DNA from: JACCYJ01 sp038198775
GTDB lineage: Bacteria > Actinomycetota > Actinomycetes > Propionibacteriales > Nocardioidaceae
Assembly: GCA_038198775.1 (NCBI GenBank)
Contig: JBBPZV010000029.1
Location: forward strand, 35,865-99,864
Reading direction: 5' to 3'
DNA: 64,000 nt
Part shown: positions 43,901 to 52,331 of the stretch, piece after piece
Position numbering within the stretch: position 1 is the stretch's first letter
Layout of the letters: each line of letters opens with the position of its first letter
The notes under the pieces: model-generated
What the model was told of the DNA's origin: nothing
The model's input: the letters and a program-made list of their open reading frames with translations, nothing else
Database searches by the model: none
Program-made: the position numbers and the translations under genes

Positions 43901-44189
43901 ATGACCGGTGACGAGGAAGTTCCCCGCGTTGTCTTCGCCAGCCGGGAGATCGCGGCCAGCGCTGAGCAGATCTTCGAGCTGATTGCTGACCCCGCTCACC
44001 AGCCTCGCTGGGATGCGGTGGCAGATCGAGCCGATTGACTCGTCGCGGACGCGCGTCACCCACACCTACGACTGGACCGAGTTGACCGAGTTGACCGACG
44101 AGAGTCGCCTGCCGCGTGCTCGGGCAACCACGTCCGACAAGCTTCGGACCTCGCTGGACCGACTCGGCGCCCTCGCCGAGGAGCAGTAG
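43901..44189 (+). pseudogene. SRPBCC protein with internal deletion and frameshift
   Basis: Frame 2 from ATG at 43901 encodes the family start (VPRVVFASREIAASAEQIFELIADPAHQPRWD), then stops at 44036. Frame 0 contains the C-terminal half (WQIEPIDSSRTRVTHTYDWTELTELTDESRLPRARATTSDKLRTSLDRLGALAEEQ). The central ~45 residues of the fold are absent, and the junction lies near 44012-44025. The short TEL repeat (TELTELTDE) is an in-frame duplication. Confidence 0.8.
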
Positions 44190-44193
44190 ACGC

Positions 44194-44760
44194 TCACACC
44201 GGATCGATCACCCTGCTCACGATCCAGGCGTGCTTGCCGACCTGCCGTCCGCGGGTGAACCCGTACTGCTCGAAGAGTTCGACGGTGGCGCTGAACAGGA
44301 ACCGGCCCGGCGCCTCGCGGCCGGTGGTCACCTCGGGGATGGCCTCGACCAGTCCGCCGCCGTCATGGGCGATCTGGTCGAGCGCACCTTCCAGCGTCGC
44401 CCGTGCGATGCCCTGACCGCGATGCAACTTGTCGGTGTAGAAGCAAGTGATCCGCCAGTCCGGGCGCGGCGGCGGGTCCTTGTCGTACTCACGCTTGTGC
44501 TTGATGCCAGGGAGCTCCTCGGGACTGCCGTACTGGCACCACCCCTGCACGGCGCCGTCGTCGTCGAGGGCGAGCGCGGCGTGAGCGCCGCTGGTACGGA
44601 CCCGGTCCTCCTTGACGGCTCGATAGCTGATCCCCTTCTGGCCGCACTCCGGGTGGTAACCGATGCACCAGCACCCGCCGAAGATCCCGTTGTTGCGCTC
44701 GACCAGCTCAGCGAAGGCATCCCACGTCGAAGCGTCGAGGTTACGGATCCGGTACGACAT
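44194..44760 (-). CDS. GNAT-family N-acetyltransferase
   Basis: 188 aa. YRIRNLDASTWDAFAELVERNNGIFGGCWCIGYHPE at the start is a recognisable subfamily with two Cys, then WRITCFYTDKLHRGQGIARATLEGAL (acetyl-CoA P-loop Q/R-x-x-G-x-A) and an EQYGFTRGRQVGKHAWIVSRVI C-terminus. Substrate unknown. GGGAGGG lies upstream of the ATG. Confidence 0.85.
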   Translation of the reverse strand: MSYRIRNLDASTWDAFAELVERNNGIFGGCWCIGYHPECGQKGISYRAVKEDRVRTSGAHAALALDDDGAVQGWCQYGSPEELPGIKHKREYDKDPPPRPDWRITCFYTDKLHRGQGIARATLEGALDQIAHDGGGLVEAIPEVTTGREAPGRFLFSATVELFEQYGFTRGRQVGKHAWIVSRVIDPV

Positions 44761-44823
44761 CGTGAGGTCCCTCCCAACGCGAGTGCTCCCATCTTCCCCG
44801 CCAGTGTGGTCGACGCGCACCTG

Positions 44824-45222
44824 TCAGCCGTCGAGAGCGGCAGCTACTCCCGTGTGAGCGAAGTCAGCGCCCTTGTACAGCAGCGGCTCGCCCGTTGTCT
44901 CCGCGAGTGCGAAGGCGAAACAGTCGCCGAGGTTGAGTCGGGCGGGGTGCCCGCTGCCCTTGCCGAAGTCACGGTACGCCTGGCGGGCGACCGCTGCGTG
45001 GTGCTCGGTGAAGGCTTCGACGACGATGCCGGCCTGCTCGATCAGCTCGTCCAGCCGCCTGCTGAGCACCGGGTCGCGGTTGGAGTCCACAACGGCGGCG
45101 GTTTCGACGTACGACGGTGCCGAGAGGCGGGGAGAGGCGGCACGGACCAGAGCGTCGATGTAGCGCTCGGCGTCGTCCTCGTTGCGCAGCACCGCAACCA
45201 GCCCTGAGGAGTCGACGATCAC
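44824..45222 (-). CDS. vapC: VapC PIN-domain toxin
   Basis: 132 aa. MIVDSSGLVAVLRNEDDAERYIDAL (first Asp), SYVETAAVVDSN (Glu), and ARLNLGDCFAFALAETTGEPLLYKGADFAHTGV (Asp residues of the RNase site and the VapC C-terminal motif). Cleaves specific RNAs when free of antitoxin. GTG at 45222 overlaps the vapB stop by 4 nt. A segment of the same sequence type occurs as a fragment near 51.2 kb. Confidence 0.92.
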   Translation of the reverse strand: MIVDSSGLVAVLRNEDDAERYIDALVRAASPRLSAPSYVETAAVVDSNRDPVLSRRLDELIEQAGIVVEAFTEHHAAVARQAYRDFGKGSGHPARLNLGDCFAFALAETTGEPLLYKGADFAHTGVAAALDG

Positions 45223-45479
45223 CGGGGCAGGCCCCGGTCGTCGTACAGCAGTGCGCCGTGGTCGGCTTCGCGGAGCTCCGGGGTCCAGCGCGCGCCGGAG
45301 TCGGCGGCCAACCTGCGCAGGCGCTCGGACCGGGCCGCTGTCTCGTTGTCGTCGACCTCGAGACGCTGCAGCCGCTCCCTGACCGCAGTCGTGATCGCGC
45401 CCGTCACCGTCTCGCCGGTGCGGTCAGCCAGGTCTCGGGCCAGTCGGGACGTCTCCTCGTTCTTGATGTTCAGCGCCAT
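45219..45479 (-). CDS. vapB: VapB antitoxin (Rv0623-type transcription factor)
   Basis: 86 aa. MALNIKNEETSRLARDLADRTGETVTGAITTAVRERLQRL is the ribbon-helix-helix-like VapB N-terminus. It neutralises the VapC encoded next and represses the operon. ATG at 45479 has a TACCAT -10 exactly 6 nt upstream, consistent with leaderless, autoregulated expression. Confidence 0.9.
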   Translation of the reverse strand: MALNIKNEETSRLARDLADRTGETVTGAITTAVRERLQRLEVDDNETAARSERLRRLAADSGARWTPELREADHGALLYDDRGLPR

Positions 45480-45485
45480 TCTGCC

Positions 45486-45503
45486 ATGGTATATGGATAC
45501 GGG
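45486..45503 (-). promoter_or_regulatory. vapBC promoter and probable autoregulatory dyad
   Basis: On the minus strand TACCAT (45491-45486) is followed by GGCAGA and the ATG. Overlapping it, GTAT-CCAT-ATAC and CCATGG form short dyads in an unusually AT-rich patch, suitable for VapB binding. Confidence 0.45.
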
Positions 45504-45648
45504 TAGATGTCTACCTCCAGTTGGAGTCACGAGCCGAGGACGTGCCTCCCGAGGCGAATCTCCCGGCGCTTCGCGGGCCAGGGCCAGCGGGCGGTCGGGA
45601 GATCACCCCGCCCCATCGCGGGACGGGCGCAGTGCGAAGCTTCGACCC

Positions 45649-46529
45649 GTGAACCTCGCCGCCGAGCTGGCGCTGAGACAGGCGATCTTCGACGCCTTGG
45701 CCGTGGTAGTGGCGGACACCGGCGTGGTGACCCGCGAGCAGCTGAGCGCGTTCCCGGTCGGCGGCACCGATCGCCGCCTCATCGACCAGTCCCGCGGCAT
45801 CTGGAGTCCCCGCGATGCGCCACGCTGGCTGTGGTGTCGTCTCCGGACGGACCGTACGAGGACGCGGCGATCGAGGGCGGACTGTTCCGCTACGACTACC
45901 GCGCCGGCTCCACCGGGGGCGACAACACCAAGCTACTGGCCGCGTACGAGCTGCAGCTGCCGATCATATTGCTGCGGAAGGTCGACAACGGCGTCTATGT
46001 GCCGATCTTCCCCGTCTATGTCGTGGCCGACGACATGCCGGCGCGCCGATTCCTGCTGGCCGTGGACGAGAACCTGCGCTTCCTGGCGGAGGCGGGGCAG
46101 CACTCGATCGCGGAACGTCGCTACGCCGAGCGGATCGCCCGGCACCGGCTGCACCAGGCGGAGTTCCGCGGCCGGGTGCTCCGGGCGTACCGGACGCAGT
46201 GTGCGGTTTGCTCCCTGCGCCACGGTCGGCTGCTCGATGCCGCGCACATCATCGCCGACCGCGAGCAAGGCGGCGAACCGCTGGTGTCCAACGGCTTGAG
46301 CATGTGCAAGATCCACCACGCGGCCTTCGACTCCAACCTGTTGGGTGTCTCCCCCGACTACACCGTGCACATCGACCGAGAGCTACTGCACGAGACGGAC
46401 GGTCCGATGCTGCGCCATGGCCTCCAGGAGATGCACGGCCGGGTCCTGCTGCTGCCCGAACGTCGGTTGGAACGCCCCGACCAGGACCGGCTCGCCACCC
46501 GGTGGGCCGGGTTCGGCCAGGCGAGCTGA
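45649..46529 (+). pseudogene. HNH endonuclease with a single frameshift
   Basis: Frame 1 from GTG at 45649 gives VNLAAELALRQAIFDALAVVVADTGVVTREQL, ending GIWSPRDA near 45816. The conserved body then continues in frame 0: TLAVVSSPDGPYEDAAIEGGLFRYDYRAGS, VPIFPVYVVADDMPARRFLLAVDENLRFL, and the HNH site CAVCSLRHGRLLDAAHIIAD, SNGLSMCKIHHAAFDSNLLG. One base is missing at about 45816. Residues on both sides are well preserved, so a sequencing error or very recent mutation is possible. Downstream GTG codons (for example 45825) could still yield an HNH-containing fragment. Confidence 0.78.
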
Positions 46530-46616
46530 GGTGCCGCCGGCCCGCGACACCCGGGTCCCGGCGGCGGCTGTGGACGAGCACCGACGCCACCCACCGATCT
46601 GGTCCATGCTCCCGGC

Positions 46617-47075
46617 ATGGCAGACGACGACATCCCGCCGCTGCGACGGCCGGAGGACACACCACCGATCCGCACCCAGGCGGACCTGTGGCGGCACTGG
46701 CGCTCGCTGATGGGGCCGTTGGGCTTCTCCGAGCGACTGCTGTGGATCCTGTTCCTGCAAGCCGACGGGCGGGTGACGCCGGTGCTGCAGCAGATCTGCG
46801 ACCTGCCGACACTGCCCGAGCCGCGCCTGGTCGACTCGTTGATGCAGATCCTCCAGCGTGTCTGCGAAGACCTGGGAAACGGCTCGGTCGCCGTGTTGCT
46901 GTCTCGCCCCGGGCCAGCCGGTATCACGGCGGCAGAGCGCACCTGGGCCCGGCGGCTGAGCGACGCCGGGACGGCTGGCGGGGTCGCACTGTGGCCGGTG
47001 CACCTGGCCAACGACCACGAGCTGGTCGTGGTCTCCCCCGACGACCTCGCGCTGCCCCGTGCCGCGACCGGCTGA
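46617..47075 (+). CDS. Hypothetical protein (152 aa)
   Basis: An N-terminal acidic Pro-rich stretch (ADDDIPPLRRPEDTPPIRTQ), an aromatic helix DLWRHWRSLMGPLGFSERLLWILFLQADGRVTPVLQQI, then a mixed alpha/beta part ending LVVVSPDDLALPR. No family recognised. CATGCT, 6 nt upstream of the ATG, is a near-consensus leaderless -10. Confidence 0.6.
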   Translation: MADDDIPPLRRPEDTPPIRTQADLWRHWRSLMGPLGFSERLLWILFLQADGRVTPVLQQICDLPTLPEPRLVDSLMQILQRVCEDLGNGSVAVLLSRPGPAGITAAERTWARRLSDAGTAGGVALWPVHLANDHELVVVSPDDLALPRAATG

Positions 47076-47090
47076 CCGCCGGCTTGTCGG

Positions 47091-47540
47091 CTAGGGCTGG
47101 GGAGACCAGCCGGCCGCCAACCAGCCCGCGACCCGGCGCACGTAGGCGTCATAGTCGCGTCCTGCCGACACGGCTGCCTCGGCGACGAAGTCGAGGTTGA
47201 GGTCCACGTACTCCTGAGTGAGGACGTTGCGGAGCCCGACCGAGCGGCGCAGCCCCTCAGCCAGCTCGCGCGGCAGGACGCCACTCGCCTCCAAGGCGTC
47301 GAATGAGCTCCGGTAGTCCGGCGGGGCCCTCCGGCTCGTCGTGGCGGCGATGTGGCTGTTCACCGAGACGGCCAGGTCGAAGAGCTGGGTGAGGATGCGT
47401 TCCACCGCATGTCGCAGCAGGCGTTCGGTCCGCAACCGCCCCGCCGAGACTTCGCCTGCTGTTCGAAGGTCGTCGAGCAGGTCGCGCATCGACGCCAGCC
47501 GCGCCTGGATGACGCGCTGGTCCAGTTCACGCGAGTTCAC
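47091..47540 (-). CDS. HEPN/HepT-like (DUF86) toxin homologue lacking the catalytic His
   Basis: 149 aa helical protein with the HepT pattern: LDQRVIQARLASMRDLLDDL, LLRHAVERILTQLFDLAVSVNSHIA, and VGLRNVLTQEYVDLNLDFV. The HEPN RNase motif RX4HXY should be R104-N-V-L-T-H-E-Y, but position 109 is Gln; Tyr111, the residue AMPylated by MntA in known systems, is kept. RNase activity is therefore doubtful. GTG overlaps the MntA stop by 4 nt (GTGA). Confidence 0.82.
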   Translation of the reverse strand: MNSRELDQRVIQARLASMRDLLDDLRTAGEVSAGRLRTERLLRHAVERILTQLFDLAVSVNSHIAATTSRRAPPDYRSSFDALEASGVLPRELAEGLRRSVGLRNVLTQEYVDLNLDFVAEAAVSAGRDYDAYVRRVAGWLAAGWSPQP

Positions 47541-47958
47541 CGCGACATCAGCTCCAGGTCGAGCCGGCGCAGCCAGTCGGTGTCGAGGCGCTCCATGATC
47601 GCGGCGATCTGAGCGTTGGCGAAGTCACCGGGACTGCGCTCGTACAGCGGGTCCACCTCGACCAGCGCCCTTTCGCGGGCCACCGGCCCGCCAGGTTGAG
47701 GACCATCAGGTCGAGGTCGTCGTACTCCAGCCGCCGCGACACCACGTCGAGGAGGGTCAGGACGTCGCCGTCGCCCCGGCCGAAGCGGACGGCGACGTCG
47801 ACGTCTCGCGGCTCTCGGCCGGTCACCAGCACGCTGCCGAACACCACGAACAGGTGAACGCCGTGCACCGCGCAGATGCTCGCTAACTCACCCGCCCTGG
47901 TCAGATCGAGGAATCGCTGGTACGCCTCGTGCGGTTGCAGCGGCGCGCCAGGCGTCAG
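47537..47958 (-). pseudogene. MntA-type minimal nucleotidyltransferase antitoxin, frameshifted
   Basis: The first frame has APLQPHEAYQRFLDLTRAGELASI and then VHLFVVFGSVLVTGREPRDVDVAVRF, which carries the nucleotidyltransferase GS-x-D-x-D site. After LMVLNLAG near 47690 the family continues in another frame: PVARERALVEVDPLYERSPGDFANAQI, ending ELMSR at the TGA shared with hepT. One base is missing. There is also no ATG/GTG/TTG before the conserved start; CTG at 47958 is the only candidate. Confidence 0.75.
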
Positions 47959-47997
47959 TCTGCGGCATGGCGCGTCGGTGCAGCGGCGGCTCCTAAA

Positions 47998-49599
47998 CTA
48001 TCCCGCTCGGCAGCCGGCGTGAAAGGTGCTGCGACGAAGGCTGGGGCCGCTGGTGACATGCCGGCCGTGCTCGAGGGTGAACCCGCGCTCCCAGTCCGAG
48101 ATCGACTGGGTCCGGTTCATCTCGTGCTGGCCGTTTCCGGCGAGGCTGAGCCGGAGCGTCATCGGGACGTCGGACACTGCCGCCGCGTTGCGGACGGTGC
48201 CGATCGGCTGCCCCTCTCTGAACCAGGTGATGTGGCGCCTGGTCACCTCGACTGCAAAGGCGAGCGCCCGTCCGTTGATGGGAACGTTGTGGACGGTCCG
48301 GCTCCACCGGGTGCCGTTGCGGGCCTTCGCGCCGATCTTCACCGCAGAGTGGTGAGCGGTGACGTTGGCGACCGTGATGTTCTGCGCGCCGCAGTCGCGG
48401 TCGCGGGCTCGGGCGGGGATGAGCTTGATCTTGGCGTGGTAGTCCTGCGAGTTGGTCTCGGTCGAGGTCGTCCGGAGCCGGACCTCCCATCGTCCGTACC
48501 GCATGCGATTTCCGCGCATCGTGGCCGTGGTCTTGCCGTGGTCGCCGGGCCCGTCGACGTTGTCGCGCTGACTGTCCAGCATCAGCCCACCGTTGTGCGA
48601 GGAGGCACGGCCGCTTCCGTTGGACCCGTCACGCCACCGCCCGTGCGGCTTGGTCCCTCGGGAGGGCGGGCTGGTCAGCGACTCGCCCGACTCCCAGGCG
48701 AAGTCCCACAGCGAGCGTCCCCAGCCGTACCGGTGACTGGCGGTCGTCGAGGCCGTGTTCCGGAAGGCCGGGACGGGCACCGCGCTCGAGGGAGACACCC
48801 TCACGGGTTGCTGCGCCTGCCCCTGCGGCTTCACACCCGTGGCGGCCCTCCCGCCGCTGCCCGCCGGCCTGCGGACGTGGACGTACGTCGGGAAGGACGG
48901 GAACCAGCCGATCCGGTTGCCGTTGCGCGAGTAGTTCCCCTCCCGCACCCGGTAGGTGACGTACCCCGGCGAGTGAGCCACGACATGGAACTTCCCGAAG
49001 CCGAGCGGGCCGGTCGTGGTCTTGTCGAGTGTCTGCCACCGCTCACTACCGACCCGCTTCTGCAGCGTGAGCTTCCGGCCCGGGAAGGCCGGCGGCGGAA
49101 GGTCGGGGCGGCGAGGTAGGTCCGGAGTGGTGTTGACTGTTATCGGGAACCGCTTCCCAGCCACCACCGGGCCGGCCACGTGCAGCGTCAGATCCTGCGA
49201 CCTGGCATCGAACTTCCAGCCCGGGGTCACCAGGCCTCCGGAGACCACCCGGTATCTGATGTTGAACATGCTCGGGGCGTGATAGGCGAAGCGGAAGCTC
49301 CCGTCGGCCGCAGTCTTGGCGCTGAAGCCCTCGATGTCGTTCCACCGGTCTCCGGGCCGGTTCATGTGGAACTGCAGCGTGATGCGCCGTTGCCCGGTCT
49401 GGCTGAGCCTGCCCTGGAAGATGACCCGCTGTCCGCCCACGTACACCCGAGGCGACACGGTGAGCGTCGCGGTCCTGGGTCCGGTAGCGGCTCCCGATGG
49501 CGCGGTCACCGCCAGGAGAAGTCCCAGGATGCAAAGAGCAGCGATCCGAGTGCGCCGGCGGTGGCCGGCGGCGGCAACGGTGGGTGCGGCAGAAGTCAT
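47998..49599 (-). CDS. Secreted protein with Ig-like repeats and GH16-like lectin/jelly-roll domain
   Basis: 533 aa. Signal peptide RRRTRIAALCILGLLLAVTAPSGAATG. Two ~90-residue beta-sandwich repeats (ATLTVSPRVYVGGQRVIFQGRLSQTGQRRITLQ; PITVNTTPDLPRRPDLPPPAFPGRKLTLQKRVG) suggest bacterial Ig-like domains. Residues ~310-500 resemble a GH16/concanavalin-A-like fold (GLMLDSQ, RYGRWEVRLRTTSTET, FAVEVTRRHITWFREGQPIGTV), but the GH16 catalytic E-x-D-x-x-E is not found. Possibly a cell-surface polysaccharide-binding protein. GGGAAAG precedes the ATG by 8 nt. Confidence 0.72.
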   Translation of the reverse strand: MTSAAPTVAAAGHRRRTRIAALCILGLLLAVTAPSGAATGPRTATLTVSPRVYVGGQRVIFQGRLSQTGQRRITLQFHMNRPGDRWNDIEGFSAKTAADGSFRFAYHAPSMFNIRYRVVSGGLVTPGWKFDARSQDLTLHVAGPVVAGKRFPITVNTTPDLPRRPDLPPPAFPGRKLTLQKRVGSERWQTLDKTTTGPLGFGKFHVVAHSPGYVTYRVREGNYSRNGNRIGWFPSFPTYVHVRRPAGSGGRAATGVKPQGQAQQPVRVSPSSAVPVPAFRNTASTTASHRYGWGRSLWDFAWESGESLTSPPSRGTKPHGRWRDGSNGSGRASSHNGGLMLDSQRDNVDGPGDHGKTTATMRGNRMRYGRWEVRLRTTSTETNSQDYHAKIKLIPARARDRDCGAQNITVANVTAHHSAVKIGAKARNGTRWSRTVHNVPINGRALAFAVEVTRRHITWFREGQPIGTVRNAAAVSDVPMTLRLSLAGNGQHEMNRTQSISDWERGFTLEHGRHVTSGPSLRRSTFHAGCRAG

Positions 49600-49647
49600 G
49601 GCGTCGCTTTCCCGAGTCGGCAGCACGTACGAGGGACTAGTTGACCA

Positions 49648-49660
49648 CAATCAGTGATTG
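49648..49660. promoter_or_regulatory. Perfect dyad upstream of secreted-protein gene
   Basis: CAATCA-G-TGATTG lies in a low-GC patch (49640-49682) about 50 bp before the ATG of the secreted protein. Typical operator size and position. Confidence 0.4.
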
Positions 49661-50127
49661 ACTAACCACTCTTTGCTATCAGGCGTTCGGTTGGAGCCGG
49701 GGTGACCGAACGGCTGTCACAGCGTAAGCGCCTCGGCGAGCTCCTCCACCACAGCTCTGATCACTCAGGGCCACTCGGACCTGGCGACAGCGCCCGCAGG
49801 CCGCCATCGGCCGCTGCTGCGATGAGCCGAGCACCGTCCGCGACGACGGTCCACGCCTGCACCCTCAGCGCCGTCGCCACTGAATCACGGCCAGGTTGCG
49901 TAGCGCCCGTCCGGGAAGCGGCCCGGCCGCCTGGAGCCGGGTCCGGCTCGACGAGGCTGACCCCGTCGGGGCAGGTGGGCGAGCACGCTCCCCCGGTTCC
50001 CGGAGGTCCGCTGGCGCAATCCCCCTCCTGGCTGACCTCAGGGAAGCCGGCCCGTCAGGCGGGCGGTCGGTGGGCGATGTCCGCAGCATCGGAGGTACGG
50101 TCGGCCCCGAGAACGGAGGCAGCCGAC
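49661..50127. other. ~460-bp region without a supported gene
   Basis: Open frames here lack family resemblance and Shine-Dalgarno sequences. The stretch is high-GC apart from its left edge. A GGAGG at 50115-50119 belongs to the ACC deaminase gene. Confidence 0.5.
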
Positions 50128-51144
50128 GTGGGCATCCAGGAGTTCCCCCGACATCCGCTGCTCTTCGGGCCGAGCCCCGTGCACCCGCTCGACCGTCTGT
50201 CCGACCACCTCGGCGGTGCGCGCGTCTGGGCCAAACGCGACGACGTCAACTCCGGGCTGGCGTATGGCGGCAACAAGATGCGCAAGCTCGAGTACATCGT
50301 CCCCGACATCCTGGCATCCGGGGCGGACACGCTCGTCTCGATCGGCGGCGTGCAGTCCAACCACACCCGGCAGGTCGCGGCGGTGGCGGCGAAGCTCGGA
50401 TTGAAATGCCGGCTTGTGCAGGAGCGCTGGGTCGACTGGGACGACCCGGCGACCGACAGGGTCGGCAACATCTTGTTGTCGCGGATCATGGGTGCCGACG
50501 TCCGGCTCGACCCGGCCGGCTTCGACATCGGCATCCGGCGCTCGTGGCGGGACGCGATCGCCGAGATCGAGGCCGAGGGCGGCCGACCGTACCCGATCCC
50601 GGCCGGTGCCTCCGAGCACGAGCTTGGCGGCCTCGGCTTCGCGAACTGGGCGTACGAGGTGGCCGCTCAGGAGCGGGACCTCGGCATCCTCTTCGACACC
50701 GTCGTCGTGTGCACCGTGACCGGCTCGACGCACGCCGGGATGGTCGCCGGCTTCGCAGCTCTCGGTGGAGACCGCCCGCGCCGCGTCCTCGGCATCGACG
50801 CCTCGGCAACGCTGGACAAGACCCGCGACCAGGTGGGGCGAATCGCCCGGCACACCGCGAAGCAGATCGGACTCGAGCGCGACCTCCGCGACGACGAGGT
50901 CACCGTGCTGGACGGCTGGGCCGGCGACCGGTACGGCATCCCGGTGGGGTCGACCCTTGAGGCGATCAAGCTGAGCGGACGCCTGGAGGGGATGATCCTC
51001 GACCCGGTGTATGAGGGGAAGTCGATGGCCGGGCTGATCGACCTCGTCACCACCGGCGAGATCTCGCGGGAGTCAACGGTGCTCTACGCCCACCTCGGCG
51101 GGCAGCCGGCGCTCAACGCCTACGCCGGCATCTTTGGGTTCTAG
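50128..51144 (+). CDS. acdS: 1-aminocyclopropane-1-carboxylate deaminase
   Basis: 338 aa, the same length as characterised AcdS. PLP enzyme that breaks the plant ethylene precursor ACC into ammonia and 2-oxobutyrate. Seen: VWAKRDDVNSGLAYGGNKMRKLEYIVPD with the Schiff-base Lys in GGNKMRK, LVSIGGVQSNHTRQVAAVAAKLG, VCTVTGSTHAGMVAGFA, and DPVYEGKSM with the Glu that separates true ACC deaminases from D-cysteine desulfhydrases. The final YAHLGGQPALNAYAGIF also fits. GTG has GGAGG 8 nt upstream. Suggests contact with plants or soil. Confidence 0.93.
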   Translation: MGIQEFPRHPLLFGPSPVHPLDRLSDHLGGARVWAKRDDVNSGLAYGGNKMRKLEYIVPDILASGADTLVSIGGVQSNHTRQVAAVAAKLGLKCRLVQERWVDWDDPATDRVGNILLSRIMGADVRLDPAGFDIGIRRSWRDAIAEIEAEGGRPYPIPAGASEHELGGLGFANWAYEVAAQERDLGILFDTVVVCTVTGSTHAGMVAGFAALGGDRPRRVLGIDASATLDKTRDQVGRIARHTAKQIGLERDLRDDEVTVLDGWAGDRYGIPVGSTLEAIKLSGRLEGMILDPVYEGKSMAGLIDLVTTGEISRESTVLYAHLGGQPALNAYAGIFGF

Positions 51145-51188
51145 CCTCGGCAACCACTTCTCTGCGACCAGGGAGCTGTCTGGGTGGT

Positions 51189-51280
51189 CAACTCGTCCCA
51201 AGCCGCCGGCTGAGCACCGCGTCATTGGAGTCCACGACCGCCGCGGTCTCTACACAGGTAGGAGCGGCGAGCTGCGCCGT
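51189..51280 (-). pseudogene. VapC-toxin fragment
   Basis: The minus strand encodes CVETAAVVDSND-AVLSRRLG, matching YVETAAVVDSNRDPVLSRRLDE of the VapC at 44824-45222. The DNA is also clearly similar over ~90 bp. No start codon, catalytic Asp or flanking halves remain. Confidence 0.75.
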
Positions 51281-51348
51281 CTCGCTTCCGTCCGGCCGAA
51301 GTCTGGGATCCGGCCACTTCCCCCGGGGAGCCGACCGTCGGCGACGCG

Positions 51349-52298
51349 TCAACAGGCAGCGTCGGCGACGGCTTCCCGGGCCATGGCTAAGCGGTTCGCG
51401 CATCGCTGCGGCATCGTGCGCCAGTAGTACGGGAAGGTGTACATCGCGACCGCGAGCGCCCAGCCCCGGCCGCCCAGCCAGGCGGTGGCGTCGACCCCGG
51501 TTTCGACACGGAACGTGTCCCGCGCAGCCGGGTCGAGCAGCTCCCAGGCGACCATCAGGTCGGGTCGCCCACAGCGAGCCCGCCGAAGTCCAGGACGGCG
51601 ACGAGTCGATCTCCGGCGACTAGCAGGTTCTCGGCCAGCAGGTCACCGTGCAACCAGCGCGGACCCGATGGTGGGGCCGTGGCCGGCACCGCCATGATCT
51701 GCTCCCAGACCCGCAGCACAGCGTCGAGGTCGAGGTCGAGGTCGGTTATCGCCCGGCACGCCTTGATGGCCGCCCGGACGGATTCGTCCTGGGCGGCCAG
51801 GGGCAGCCCGCGGTACCACCGCAGCGCCGGATCGTTCAACGCCGCTTTCGGCACAACGGTGTCGCGGAGGGTGTTCACCACGGCCGCCAGGTCGTACGCC
51901 AGTCGCCAGCGCGCGCCCTGGGACTTCGACTCCGGCCGTACGACGGAGGGGACCTGGCCGTCAAGCCAGCGGACGATCGACCAGCGCTCGGGATAGCCGA
52001 GGTCGGGTTCGCCGACGGCGACGACCCGCGGCACCGCGACGGGCAGCCGACGGGCGACGTACGGGAGCCACCGTTGCTCCTTGGTGATGGTCGCCGTCCC
52101 GTCCGGTTGCCGGGGCAGCCGGACGAGCAGTTCGTCCCCGAGCCGGAACAGCGCGTTGGTGGACCCGGAGGCCGGCAGCCGGTGCAGCGGTGGGGCCGCG
52201 AAGGCCGGGAACTGCCGGTCGACGAGCGCCCGCAGCAGCCCCGCACCGATGGAGAGCTCGTCCCGATGCAGCCGGTCTGCCACGAGAGTCAATTGCAC
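51349..52298 (-). pseudogene. Aminoglycoside phosphotransferase-family gene, frameshifted near the end
   Basis: From 52298: FPAFAAPPLHRLPASGSTNALFRLGDELLVRLPR, then the Brenner motif LHGDLLAENLLV and AVLDFGGLAVGDP, ending prematurely with TGA at 51555. The family's next segment, LMVAWELLDPAARDTFRVETGVDATAWLGGRGWALAVA, is in another frame and runs to 51349. At least one base is missing at the DP-DL junction. The nucleotide-binding and catalytic parts are complete, so partial activity is conceivable. Confidence 0.8.
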
Positions 52299-52331
52299 GA
52301 CCGCGTGCGTCCCGATGTCGACCGGGTTACC

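Noticed and set aside
45649..46529. Programmed ribosomal frameshift in the HNH gene
   Set aside because: No slippery run, downstream pseudoknot or internal Shine-Dalgarno is visible at the junction (GCGATGCGCC).
49702..50127. N-terminal extension of acdS
   Set aside because: The frame is open, but AcdS is normally 338 aa and starts at the GTG with GGAGG; the extension is low-complexity.
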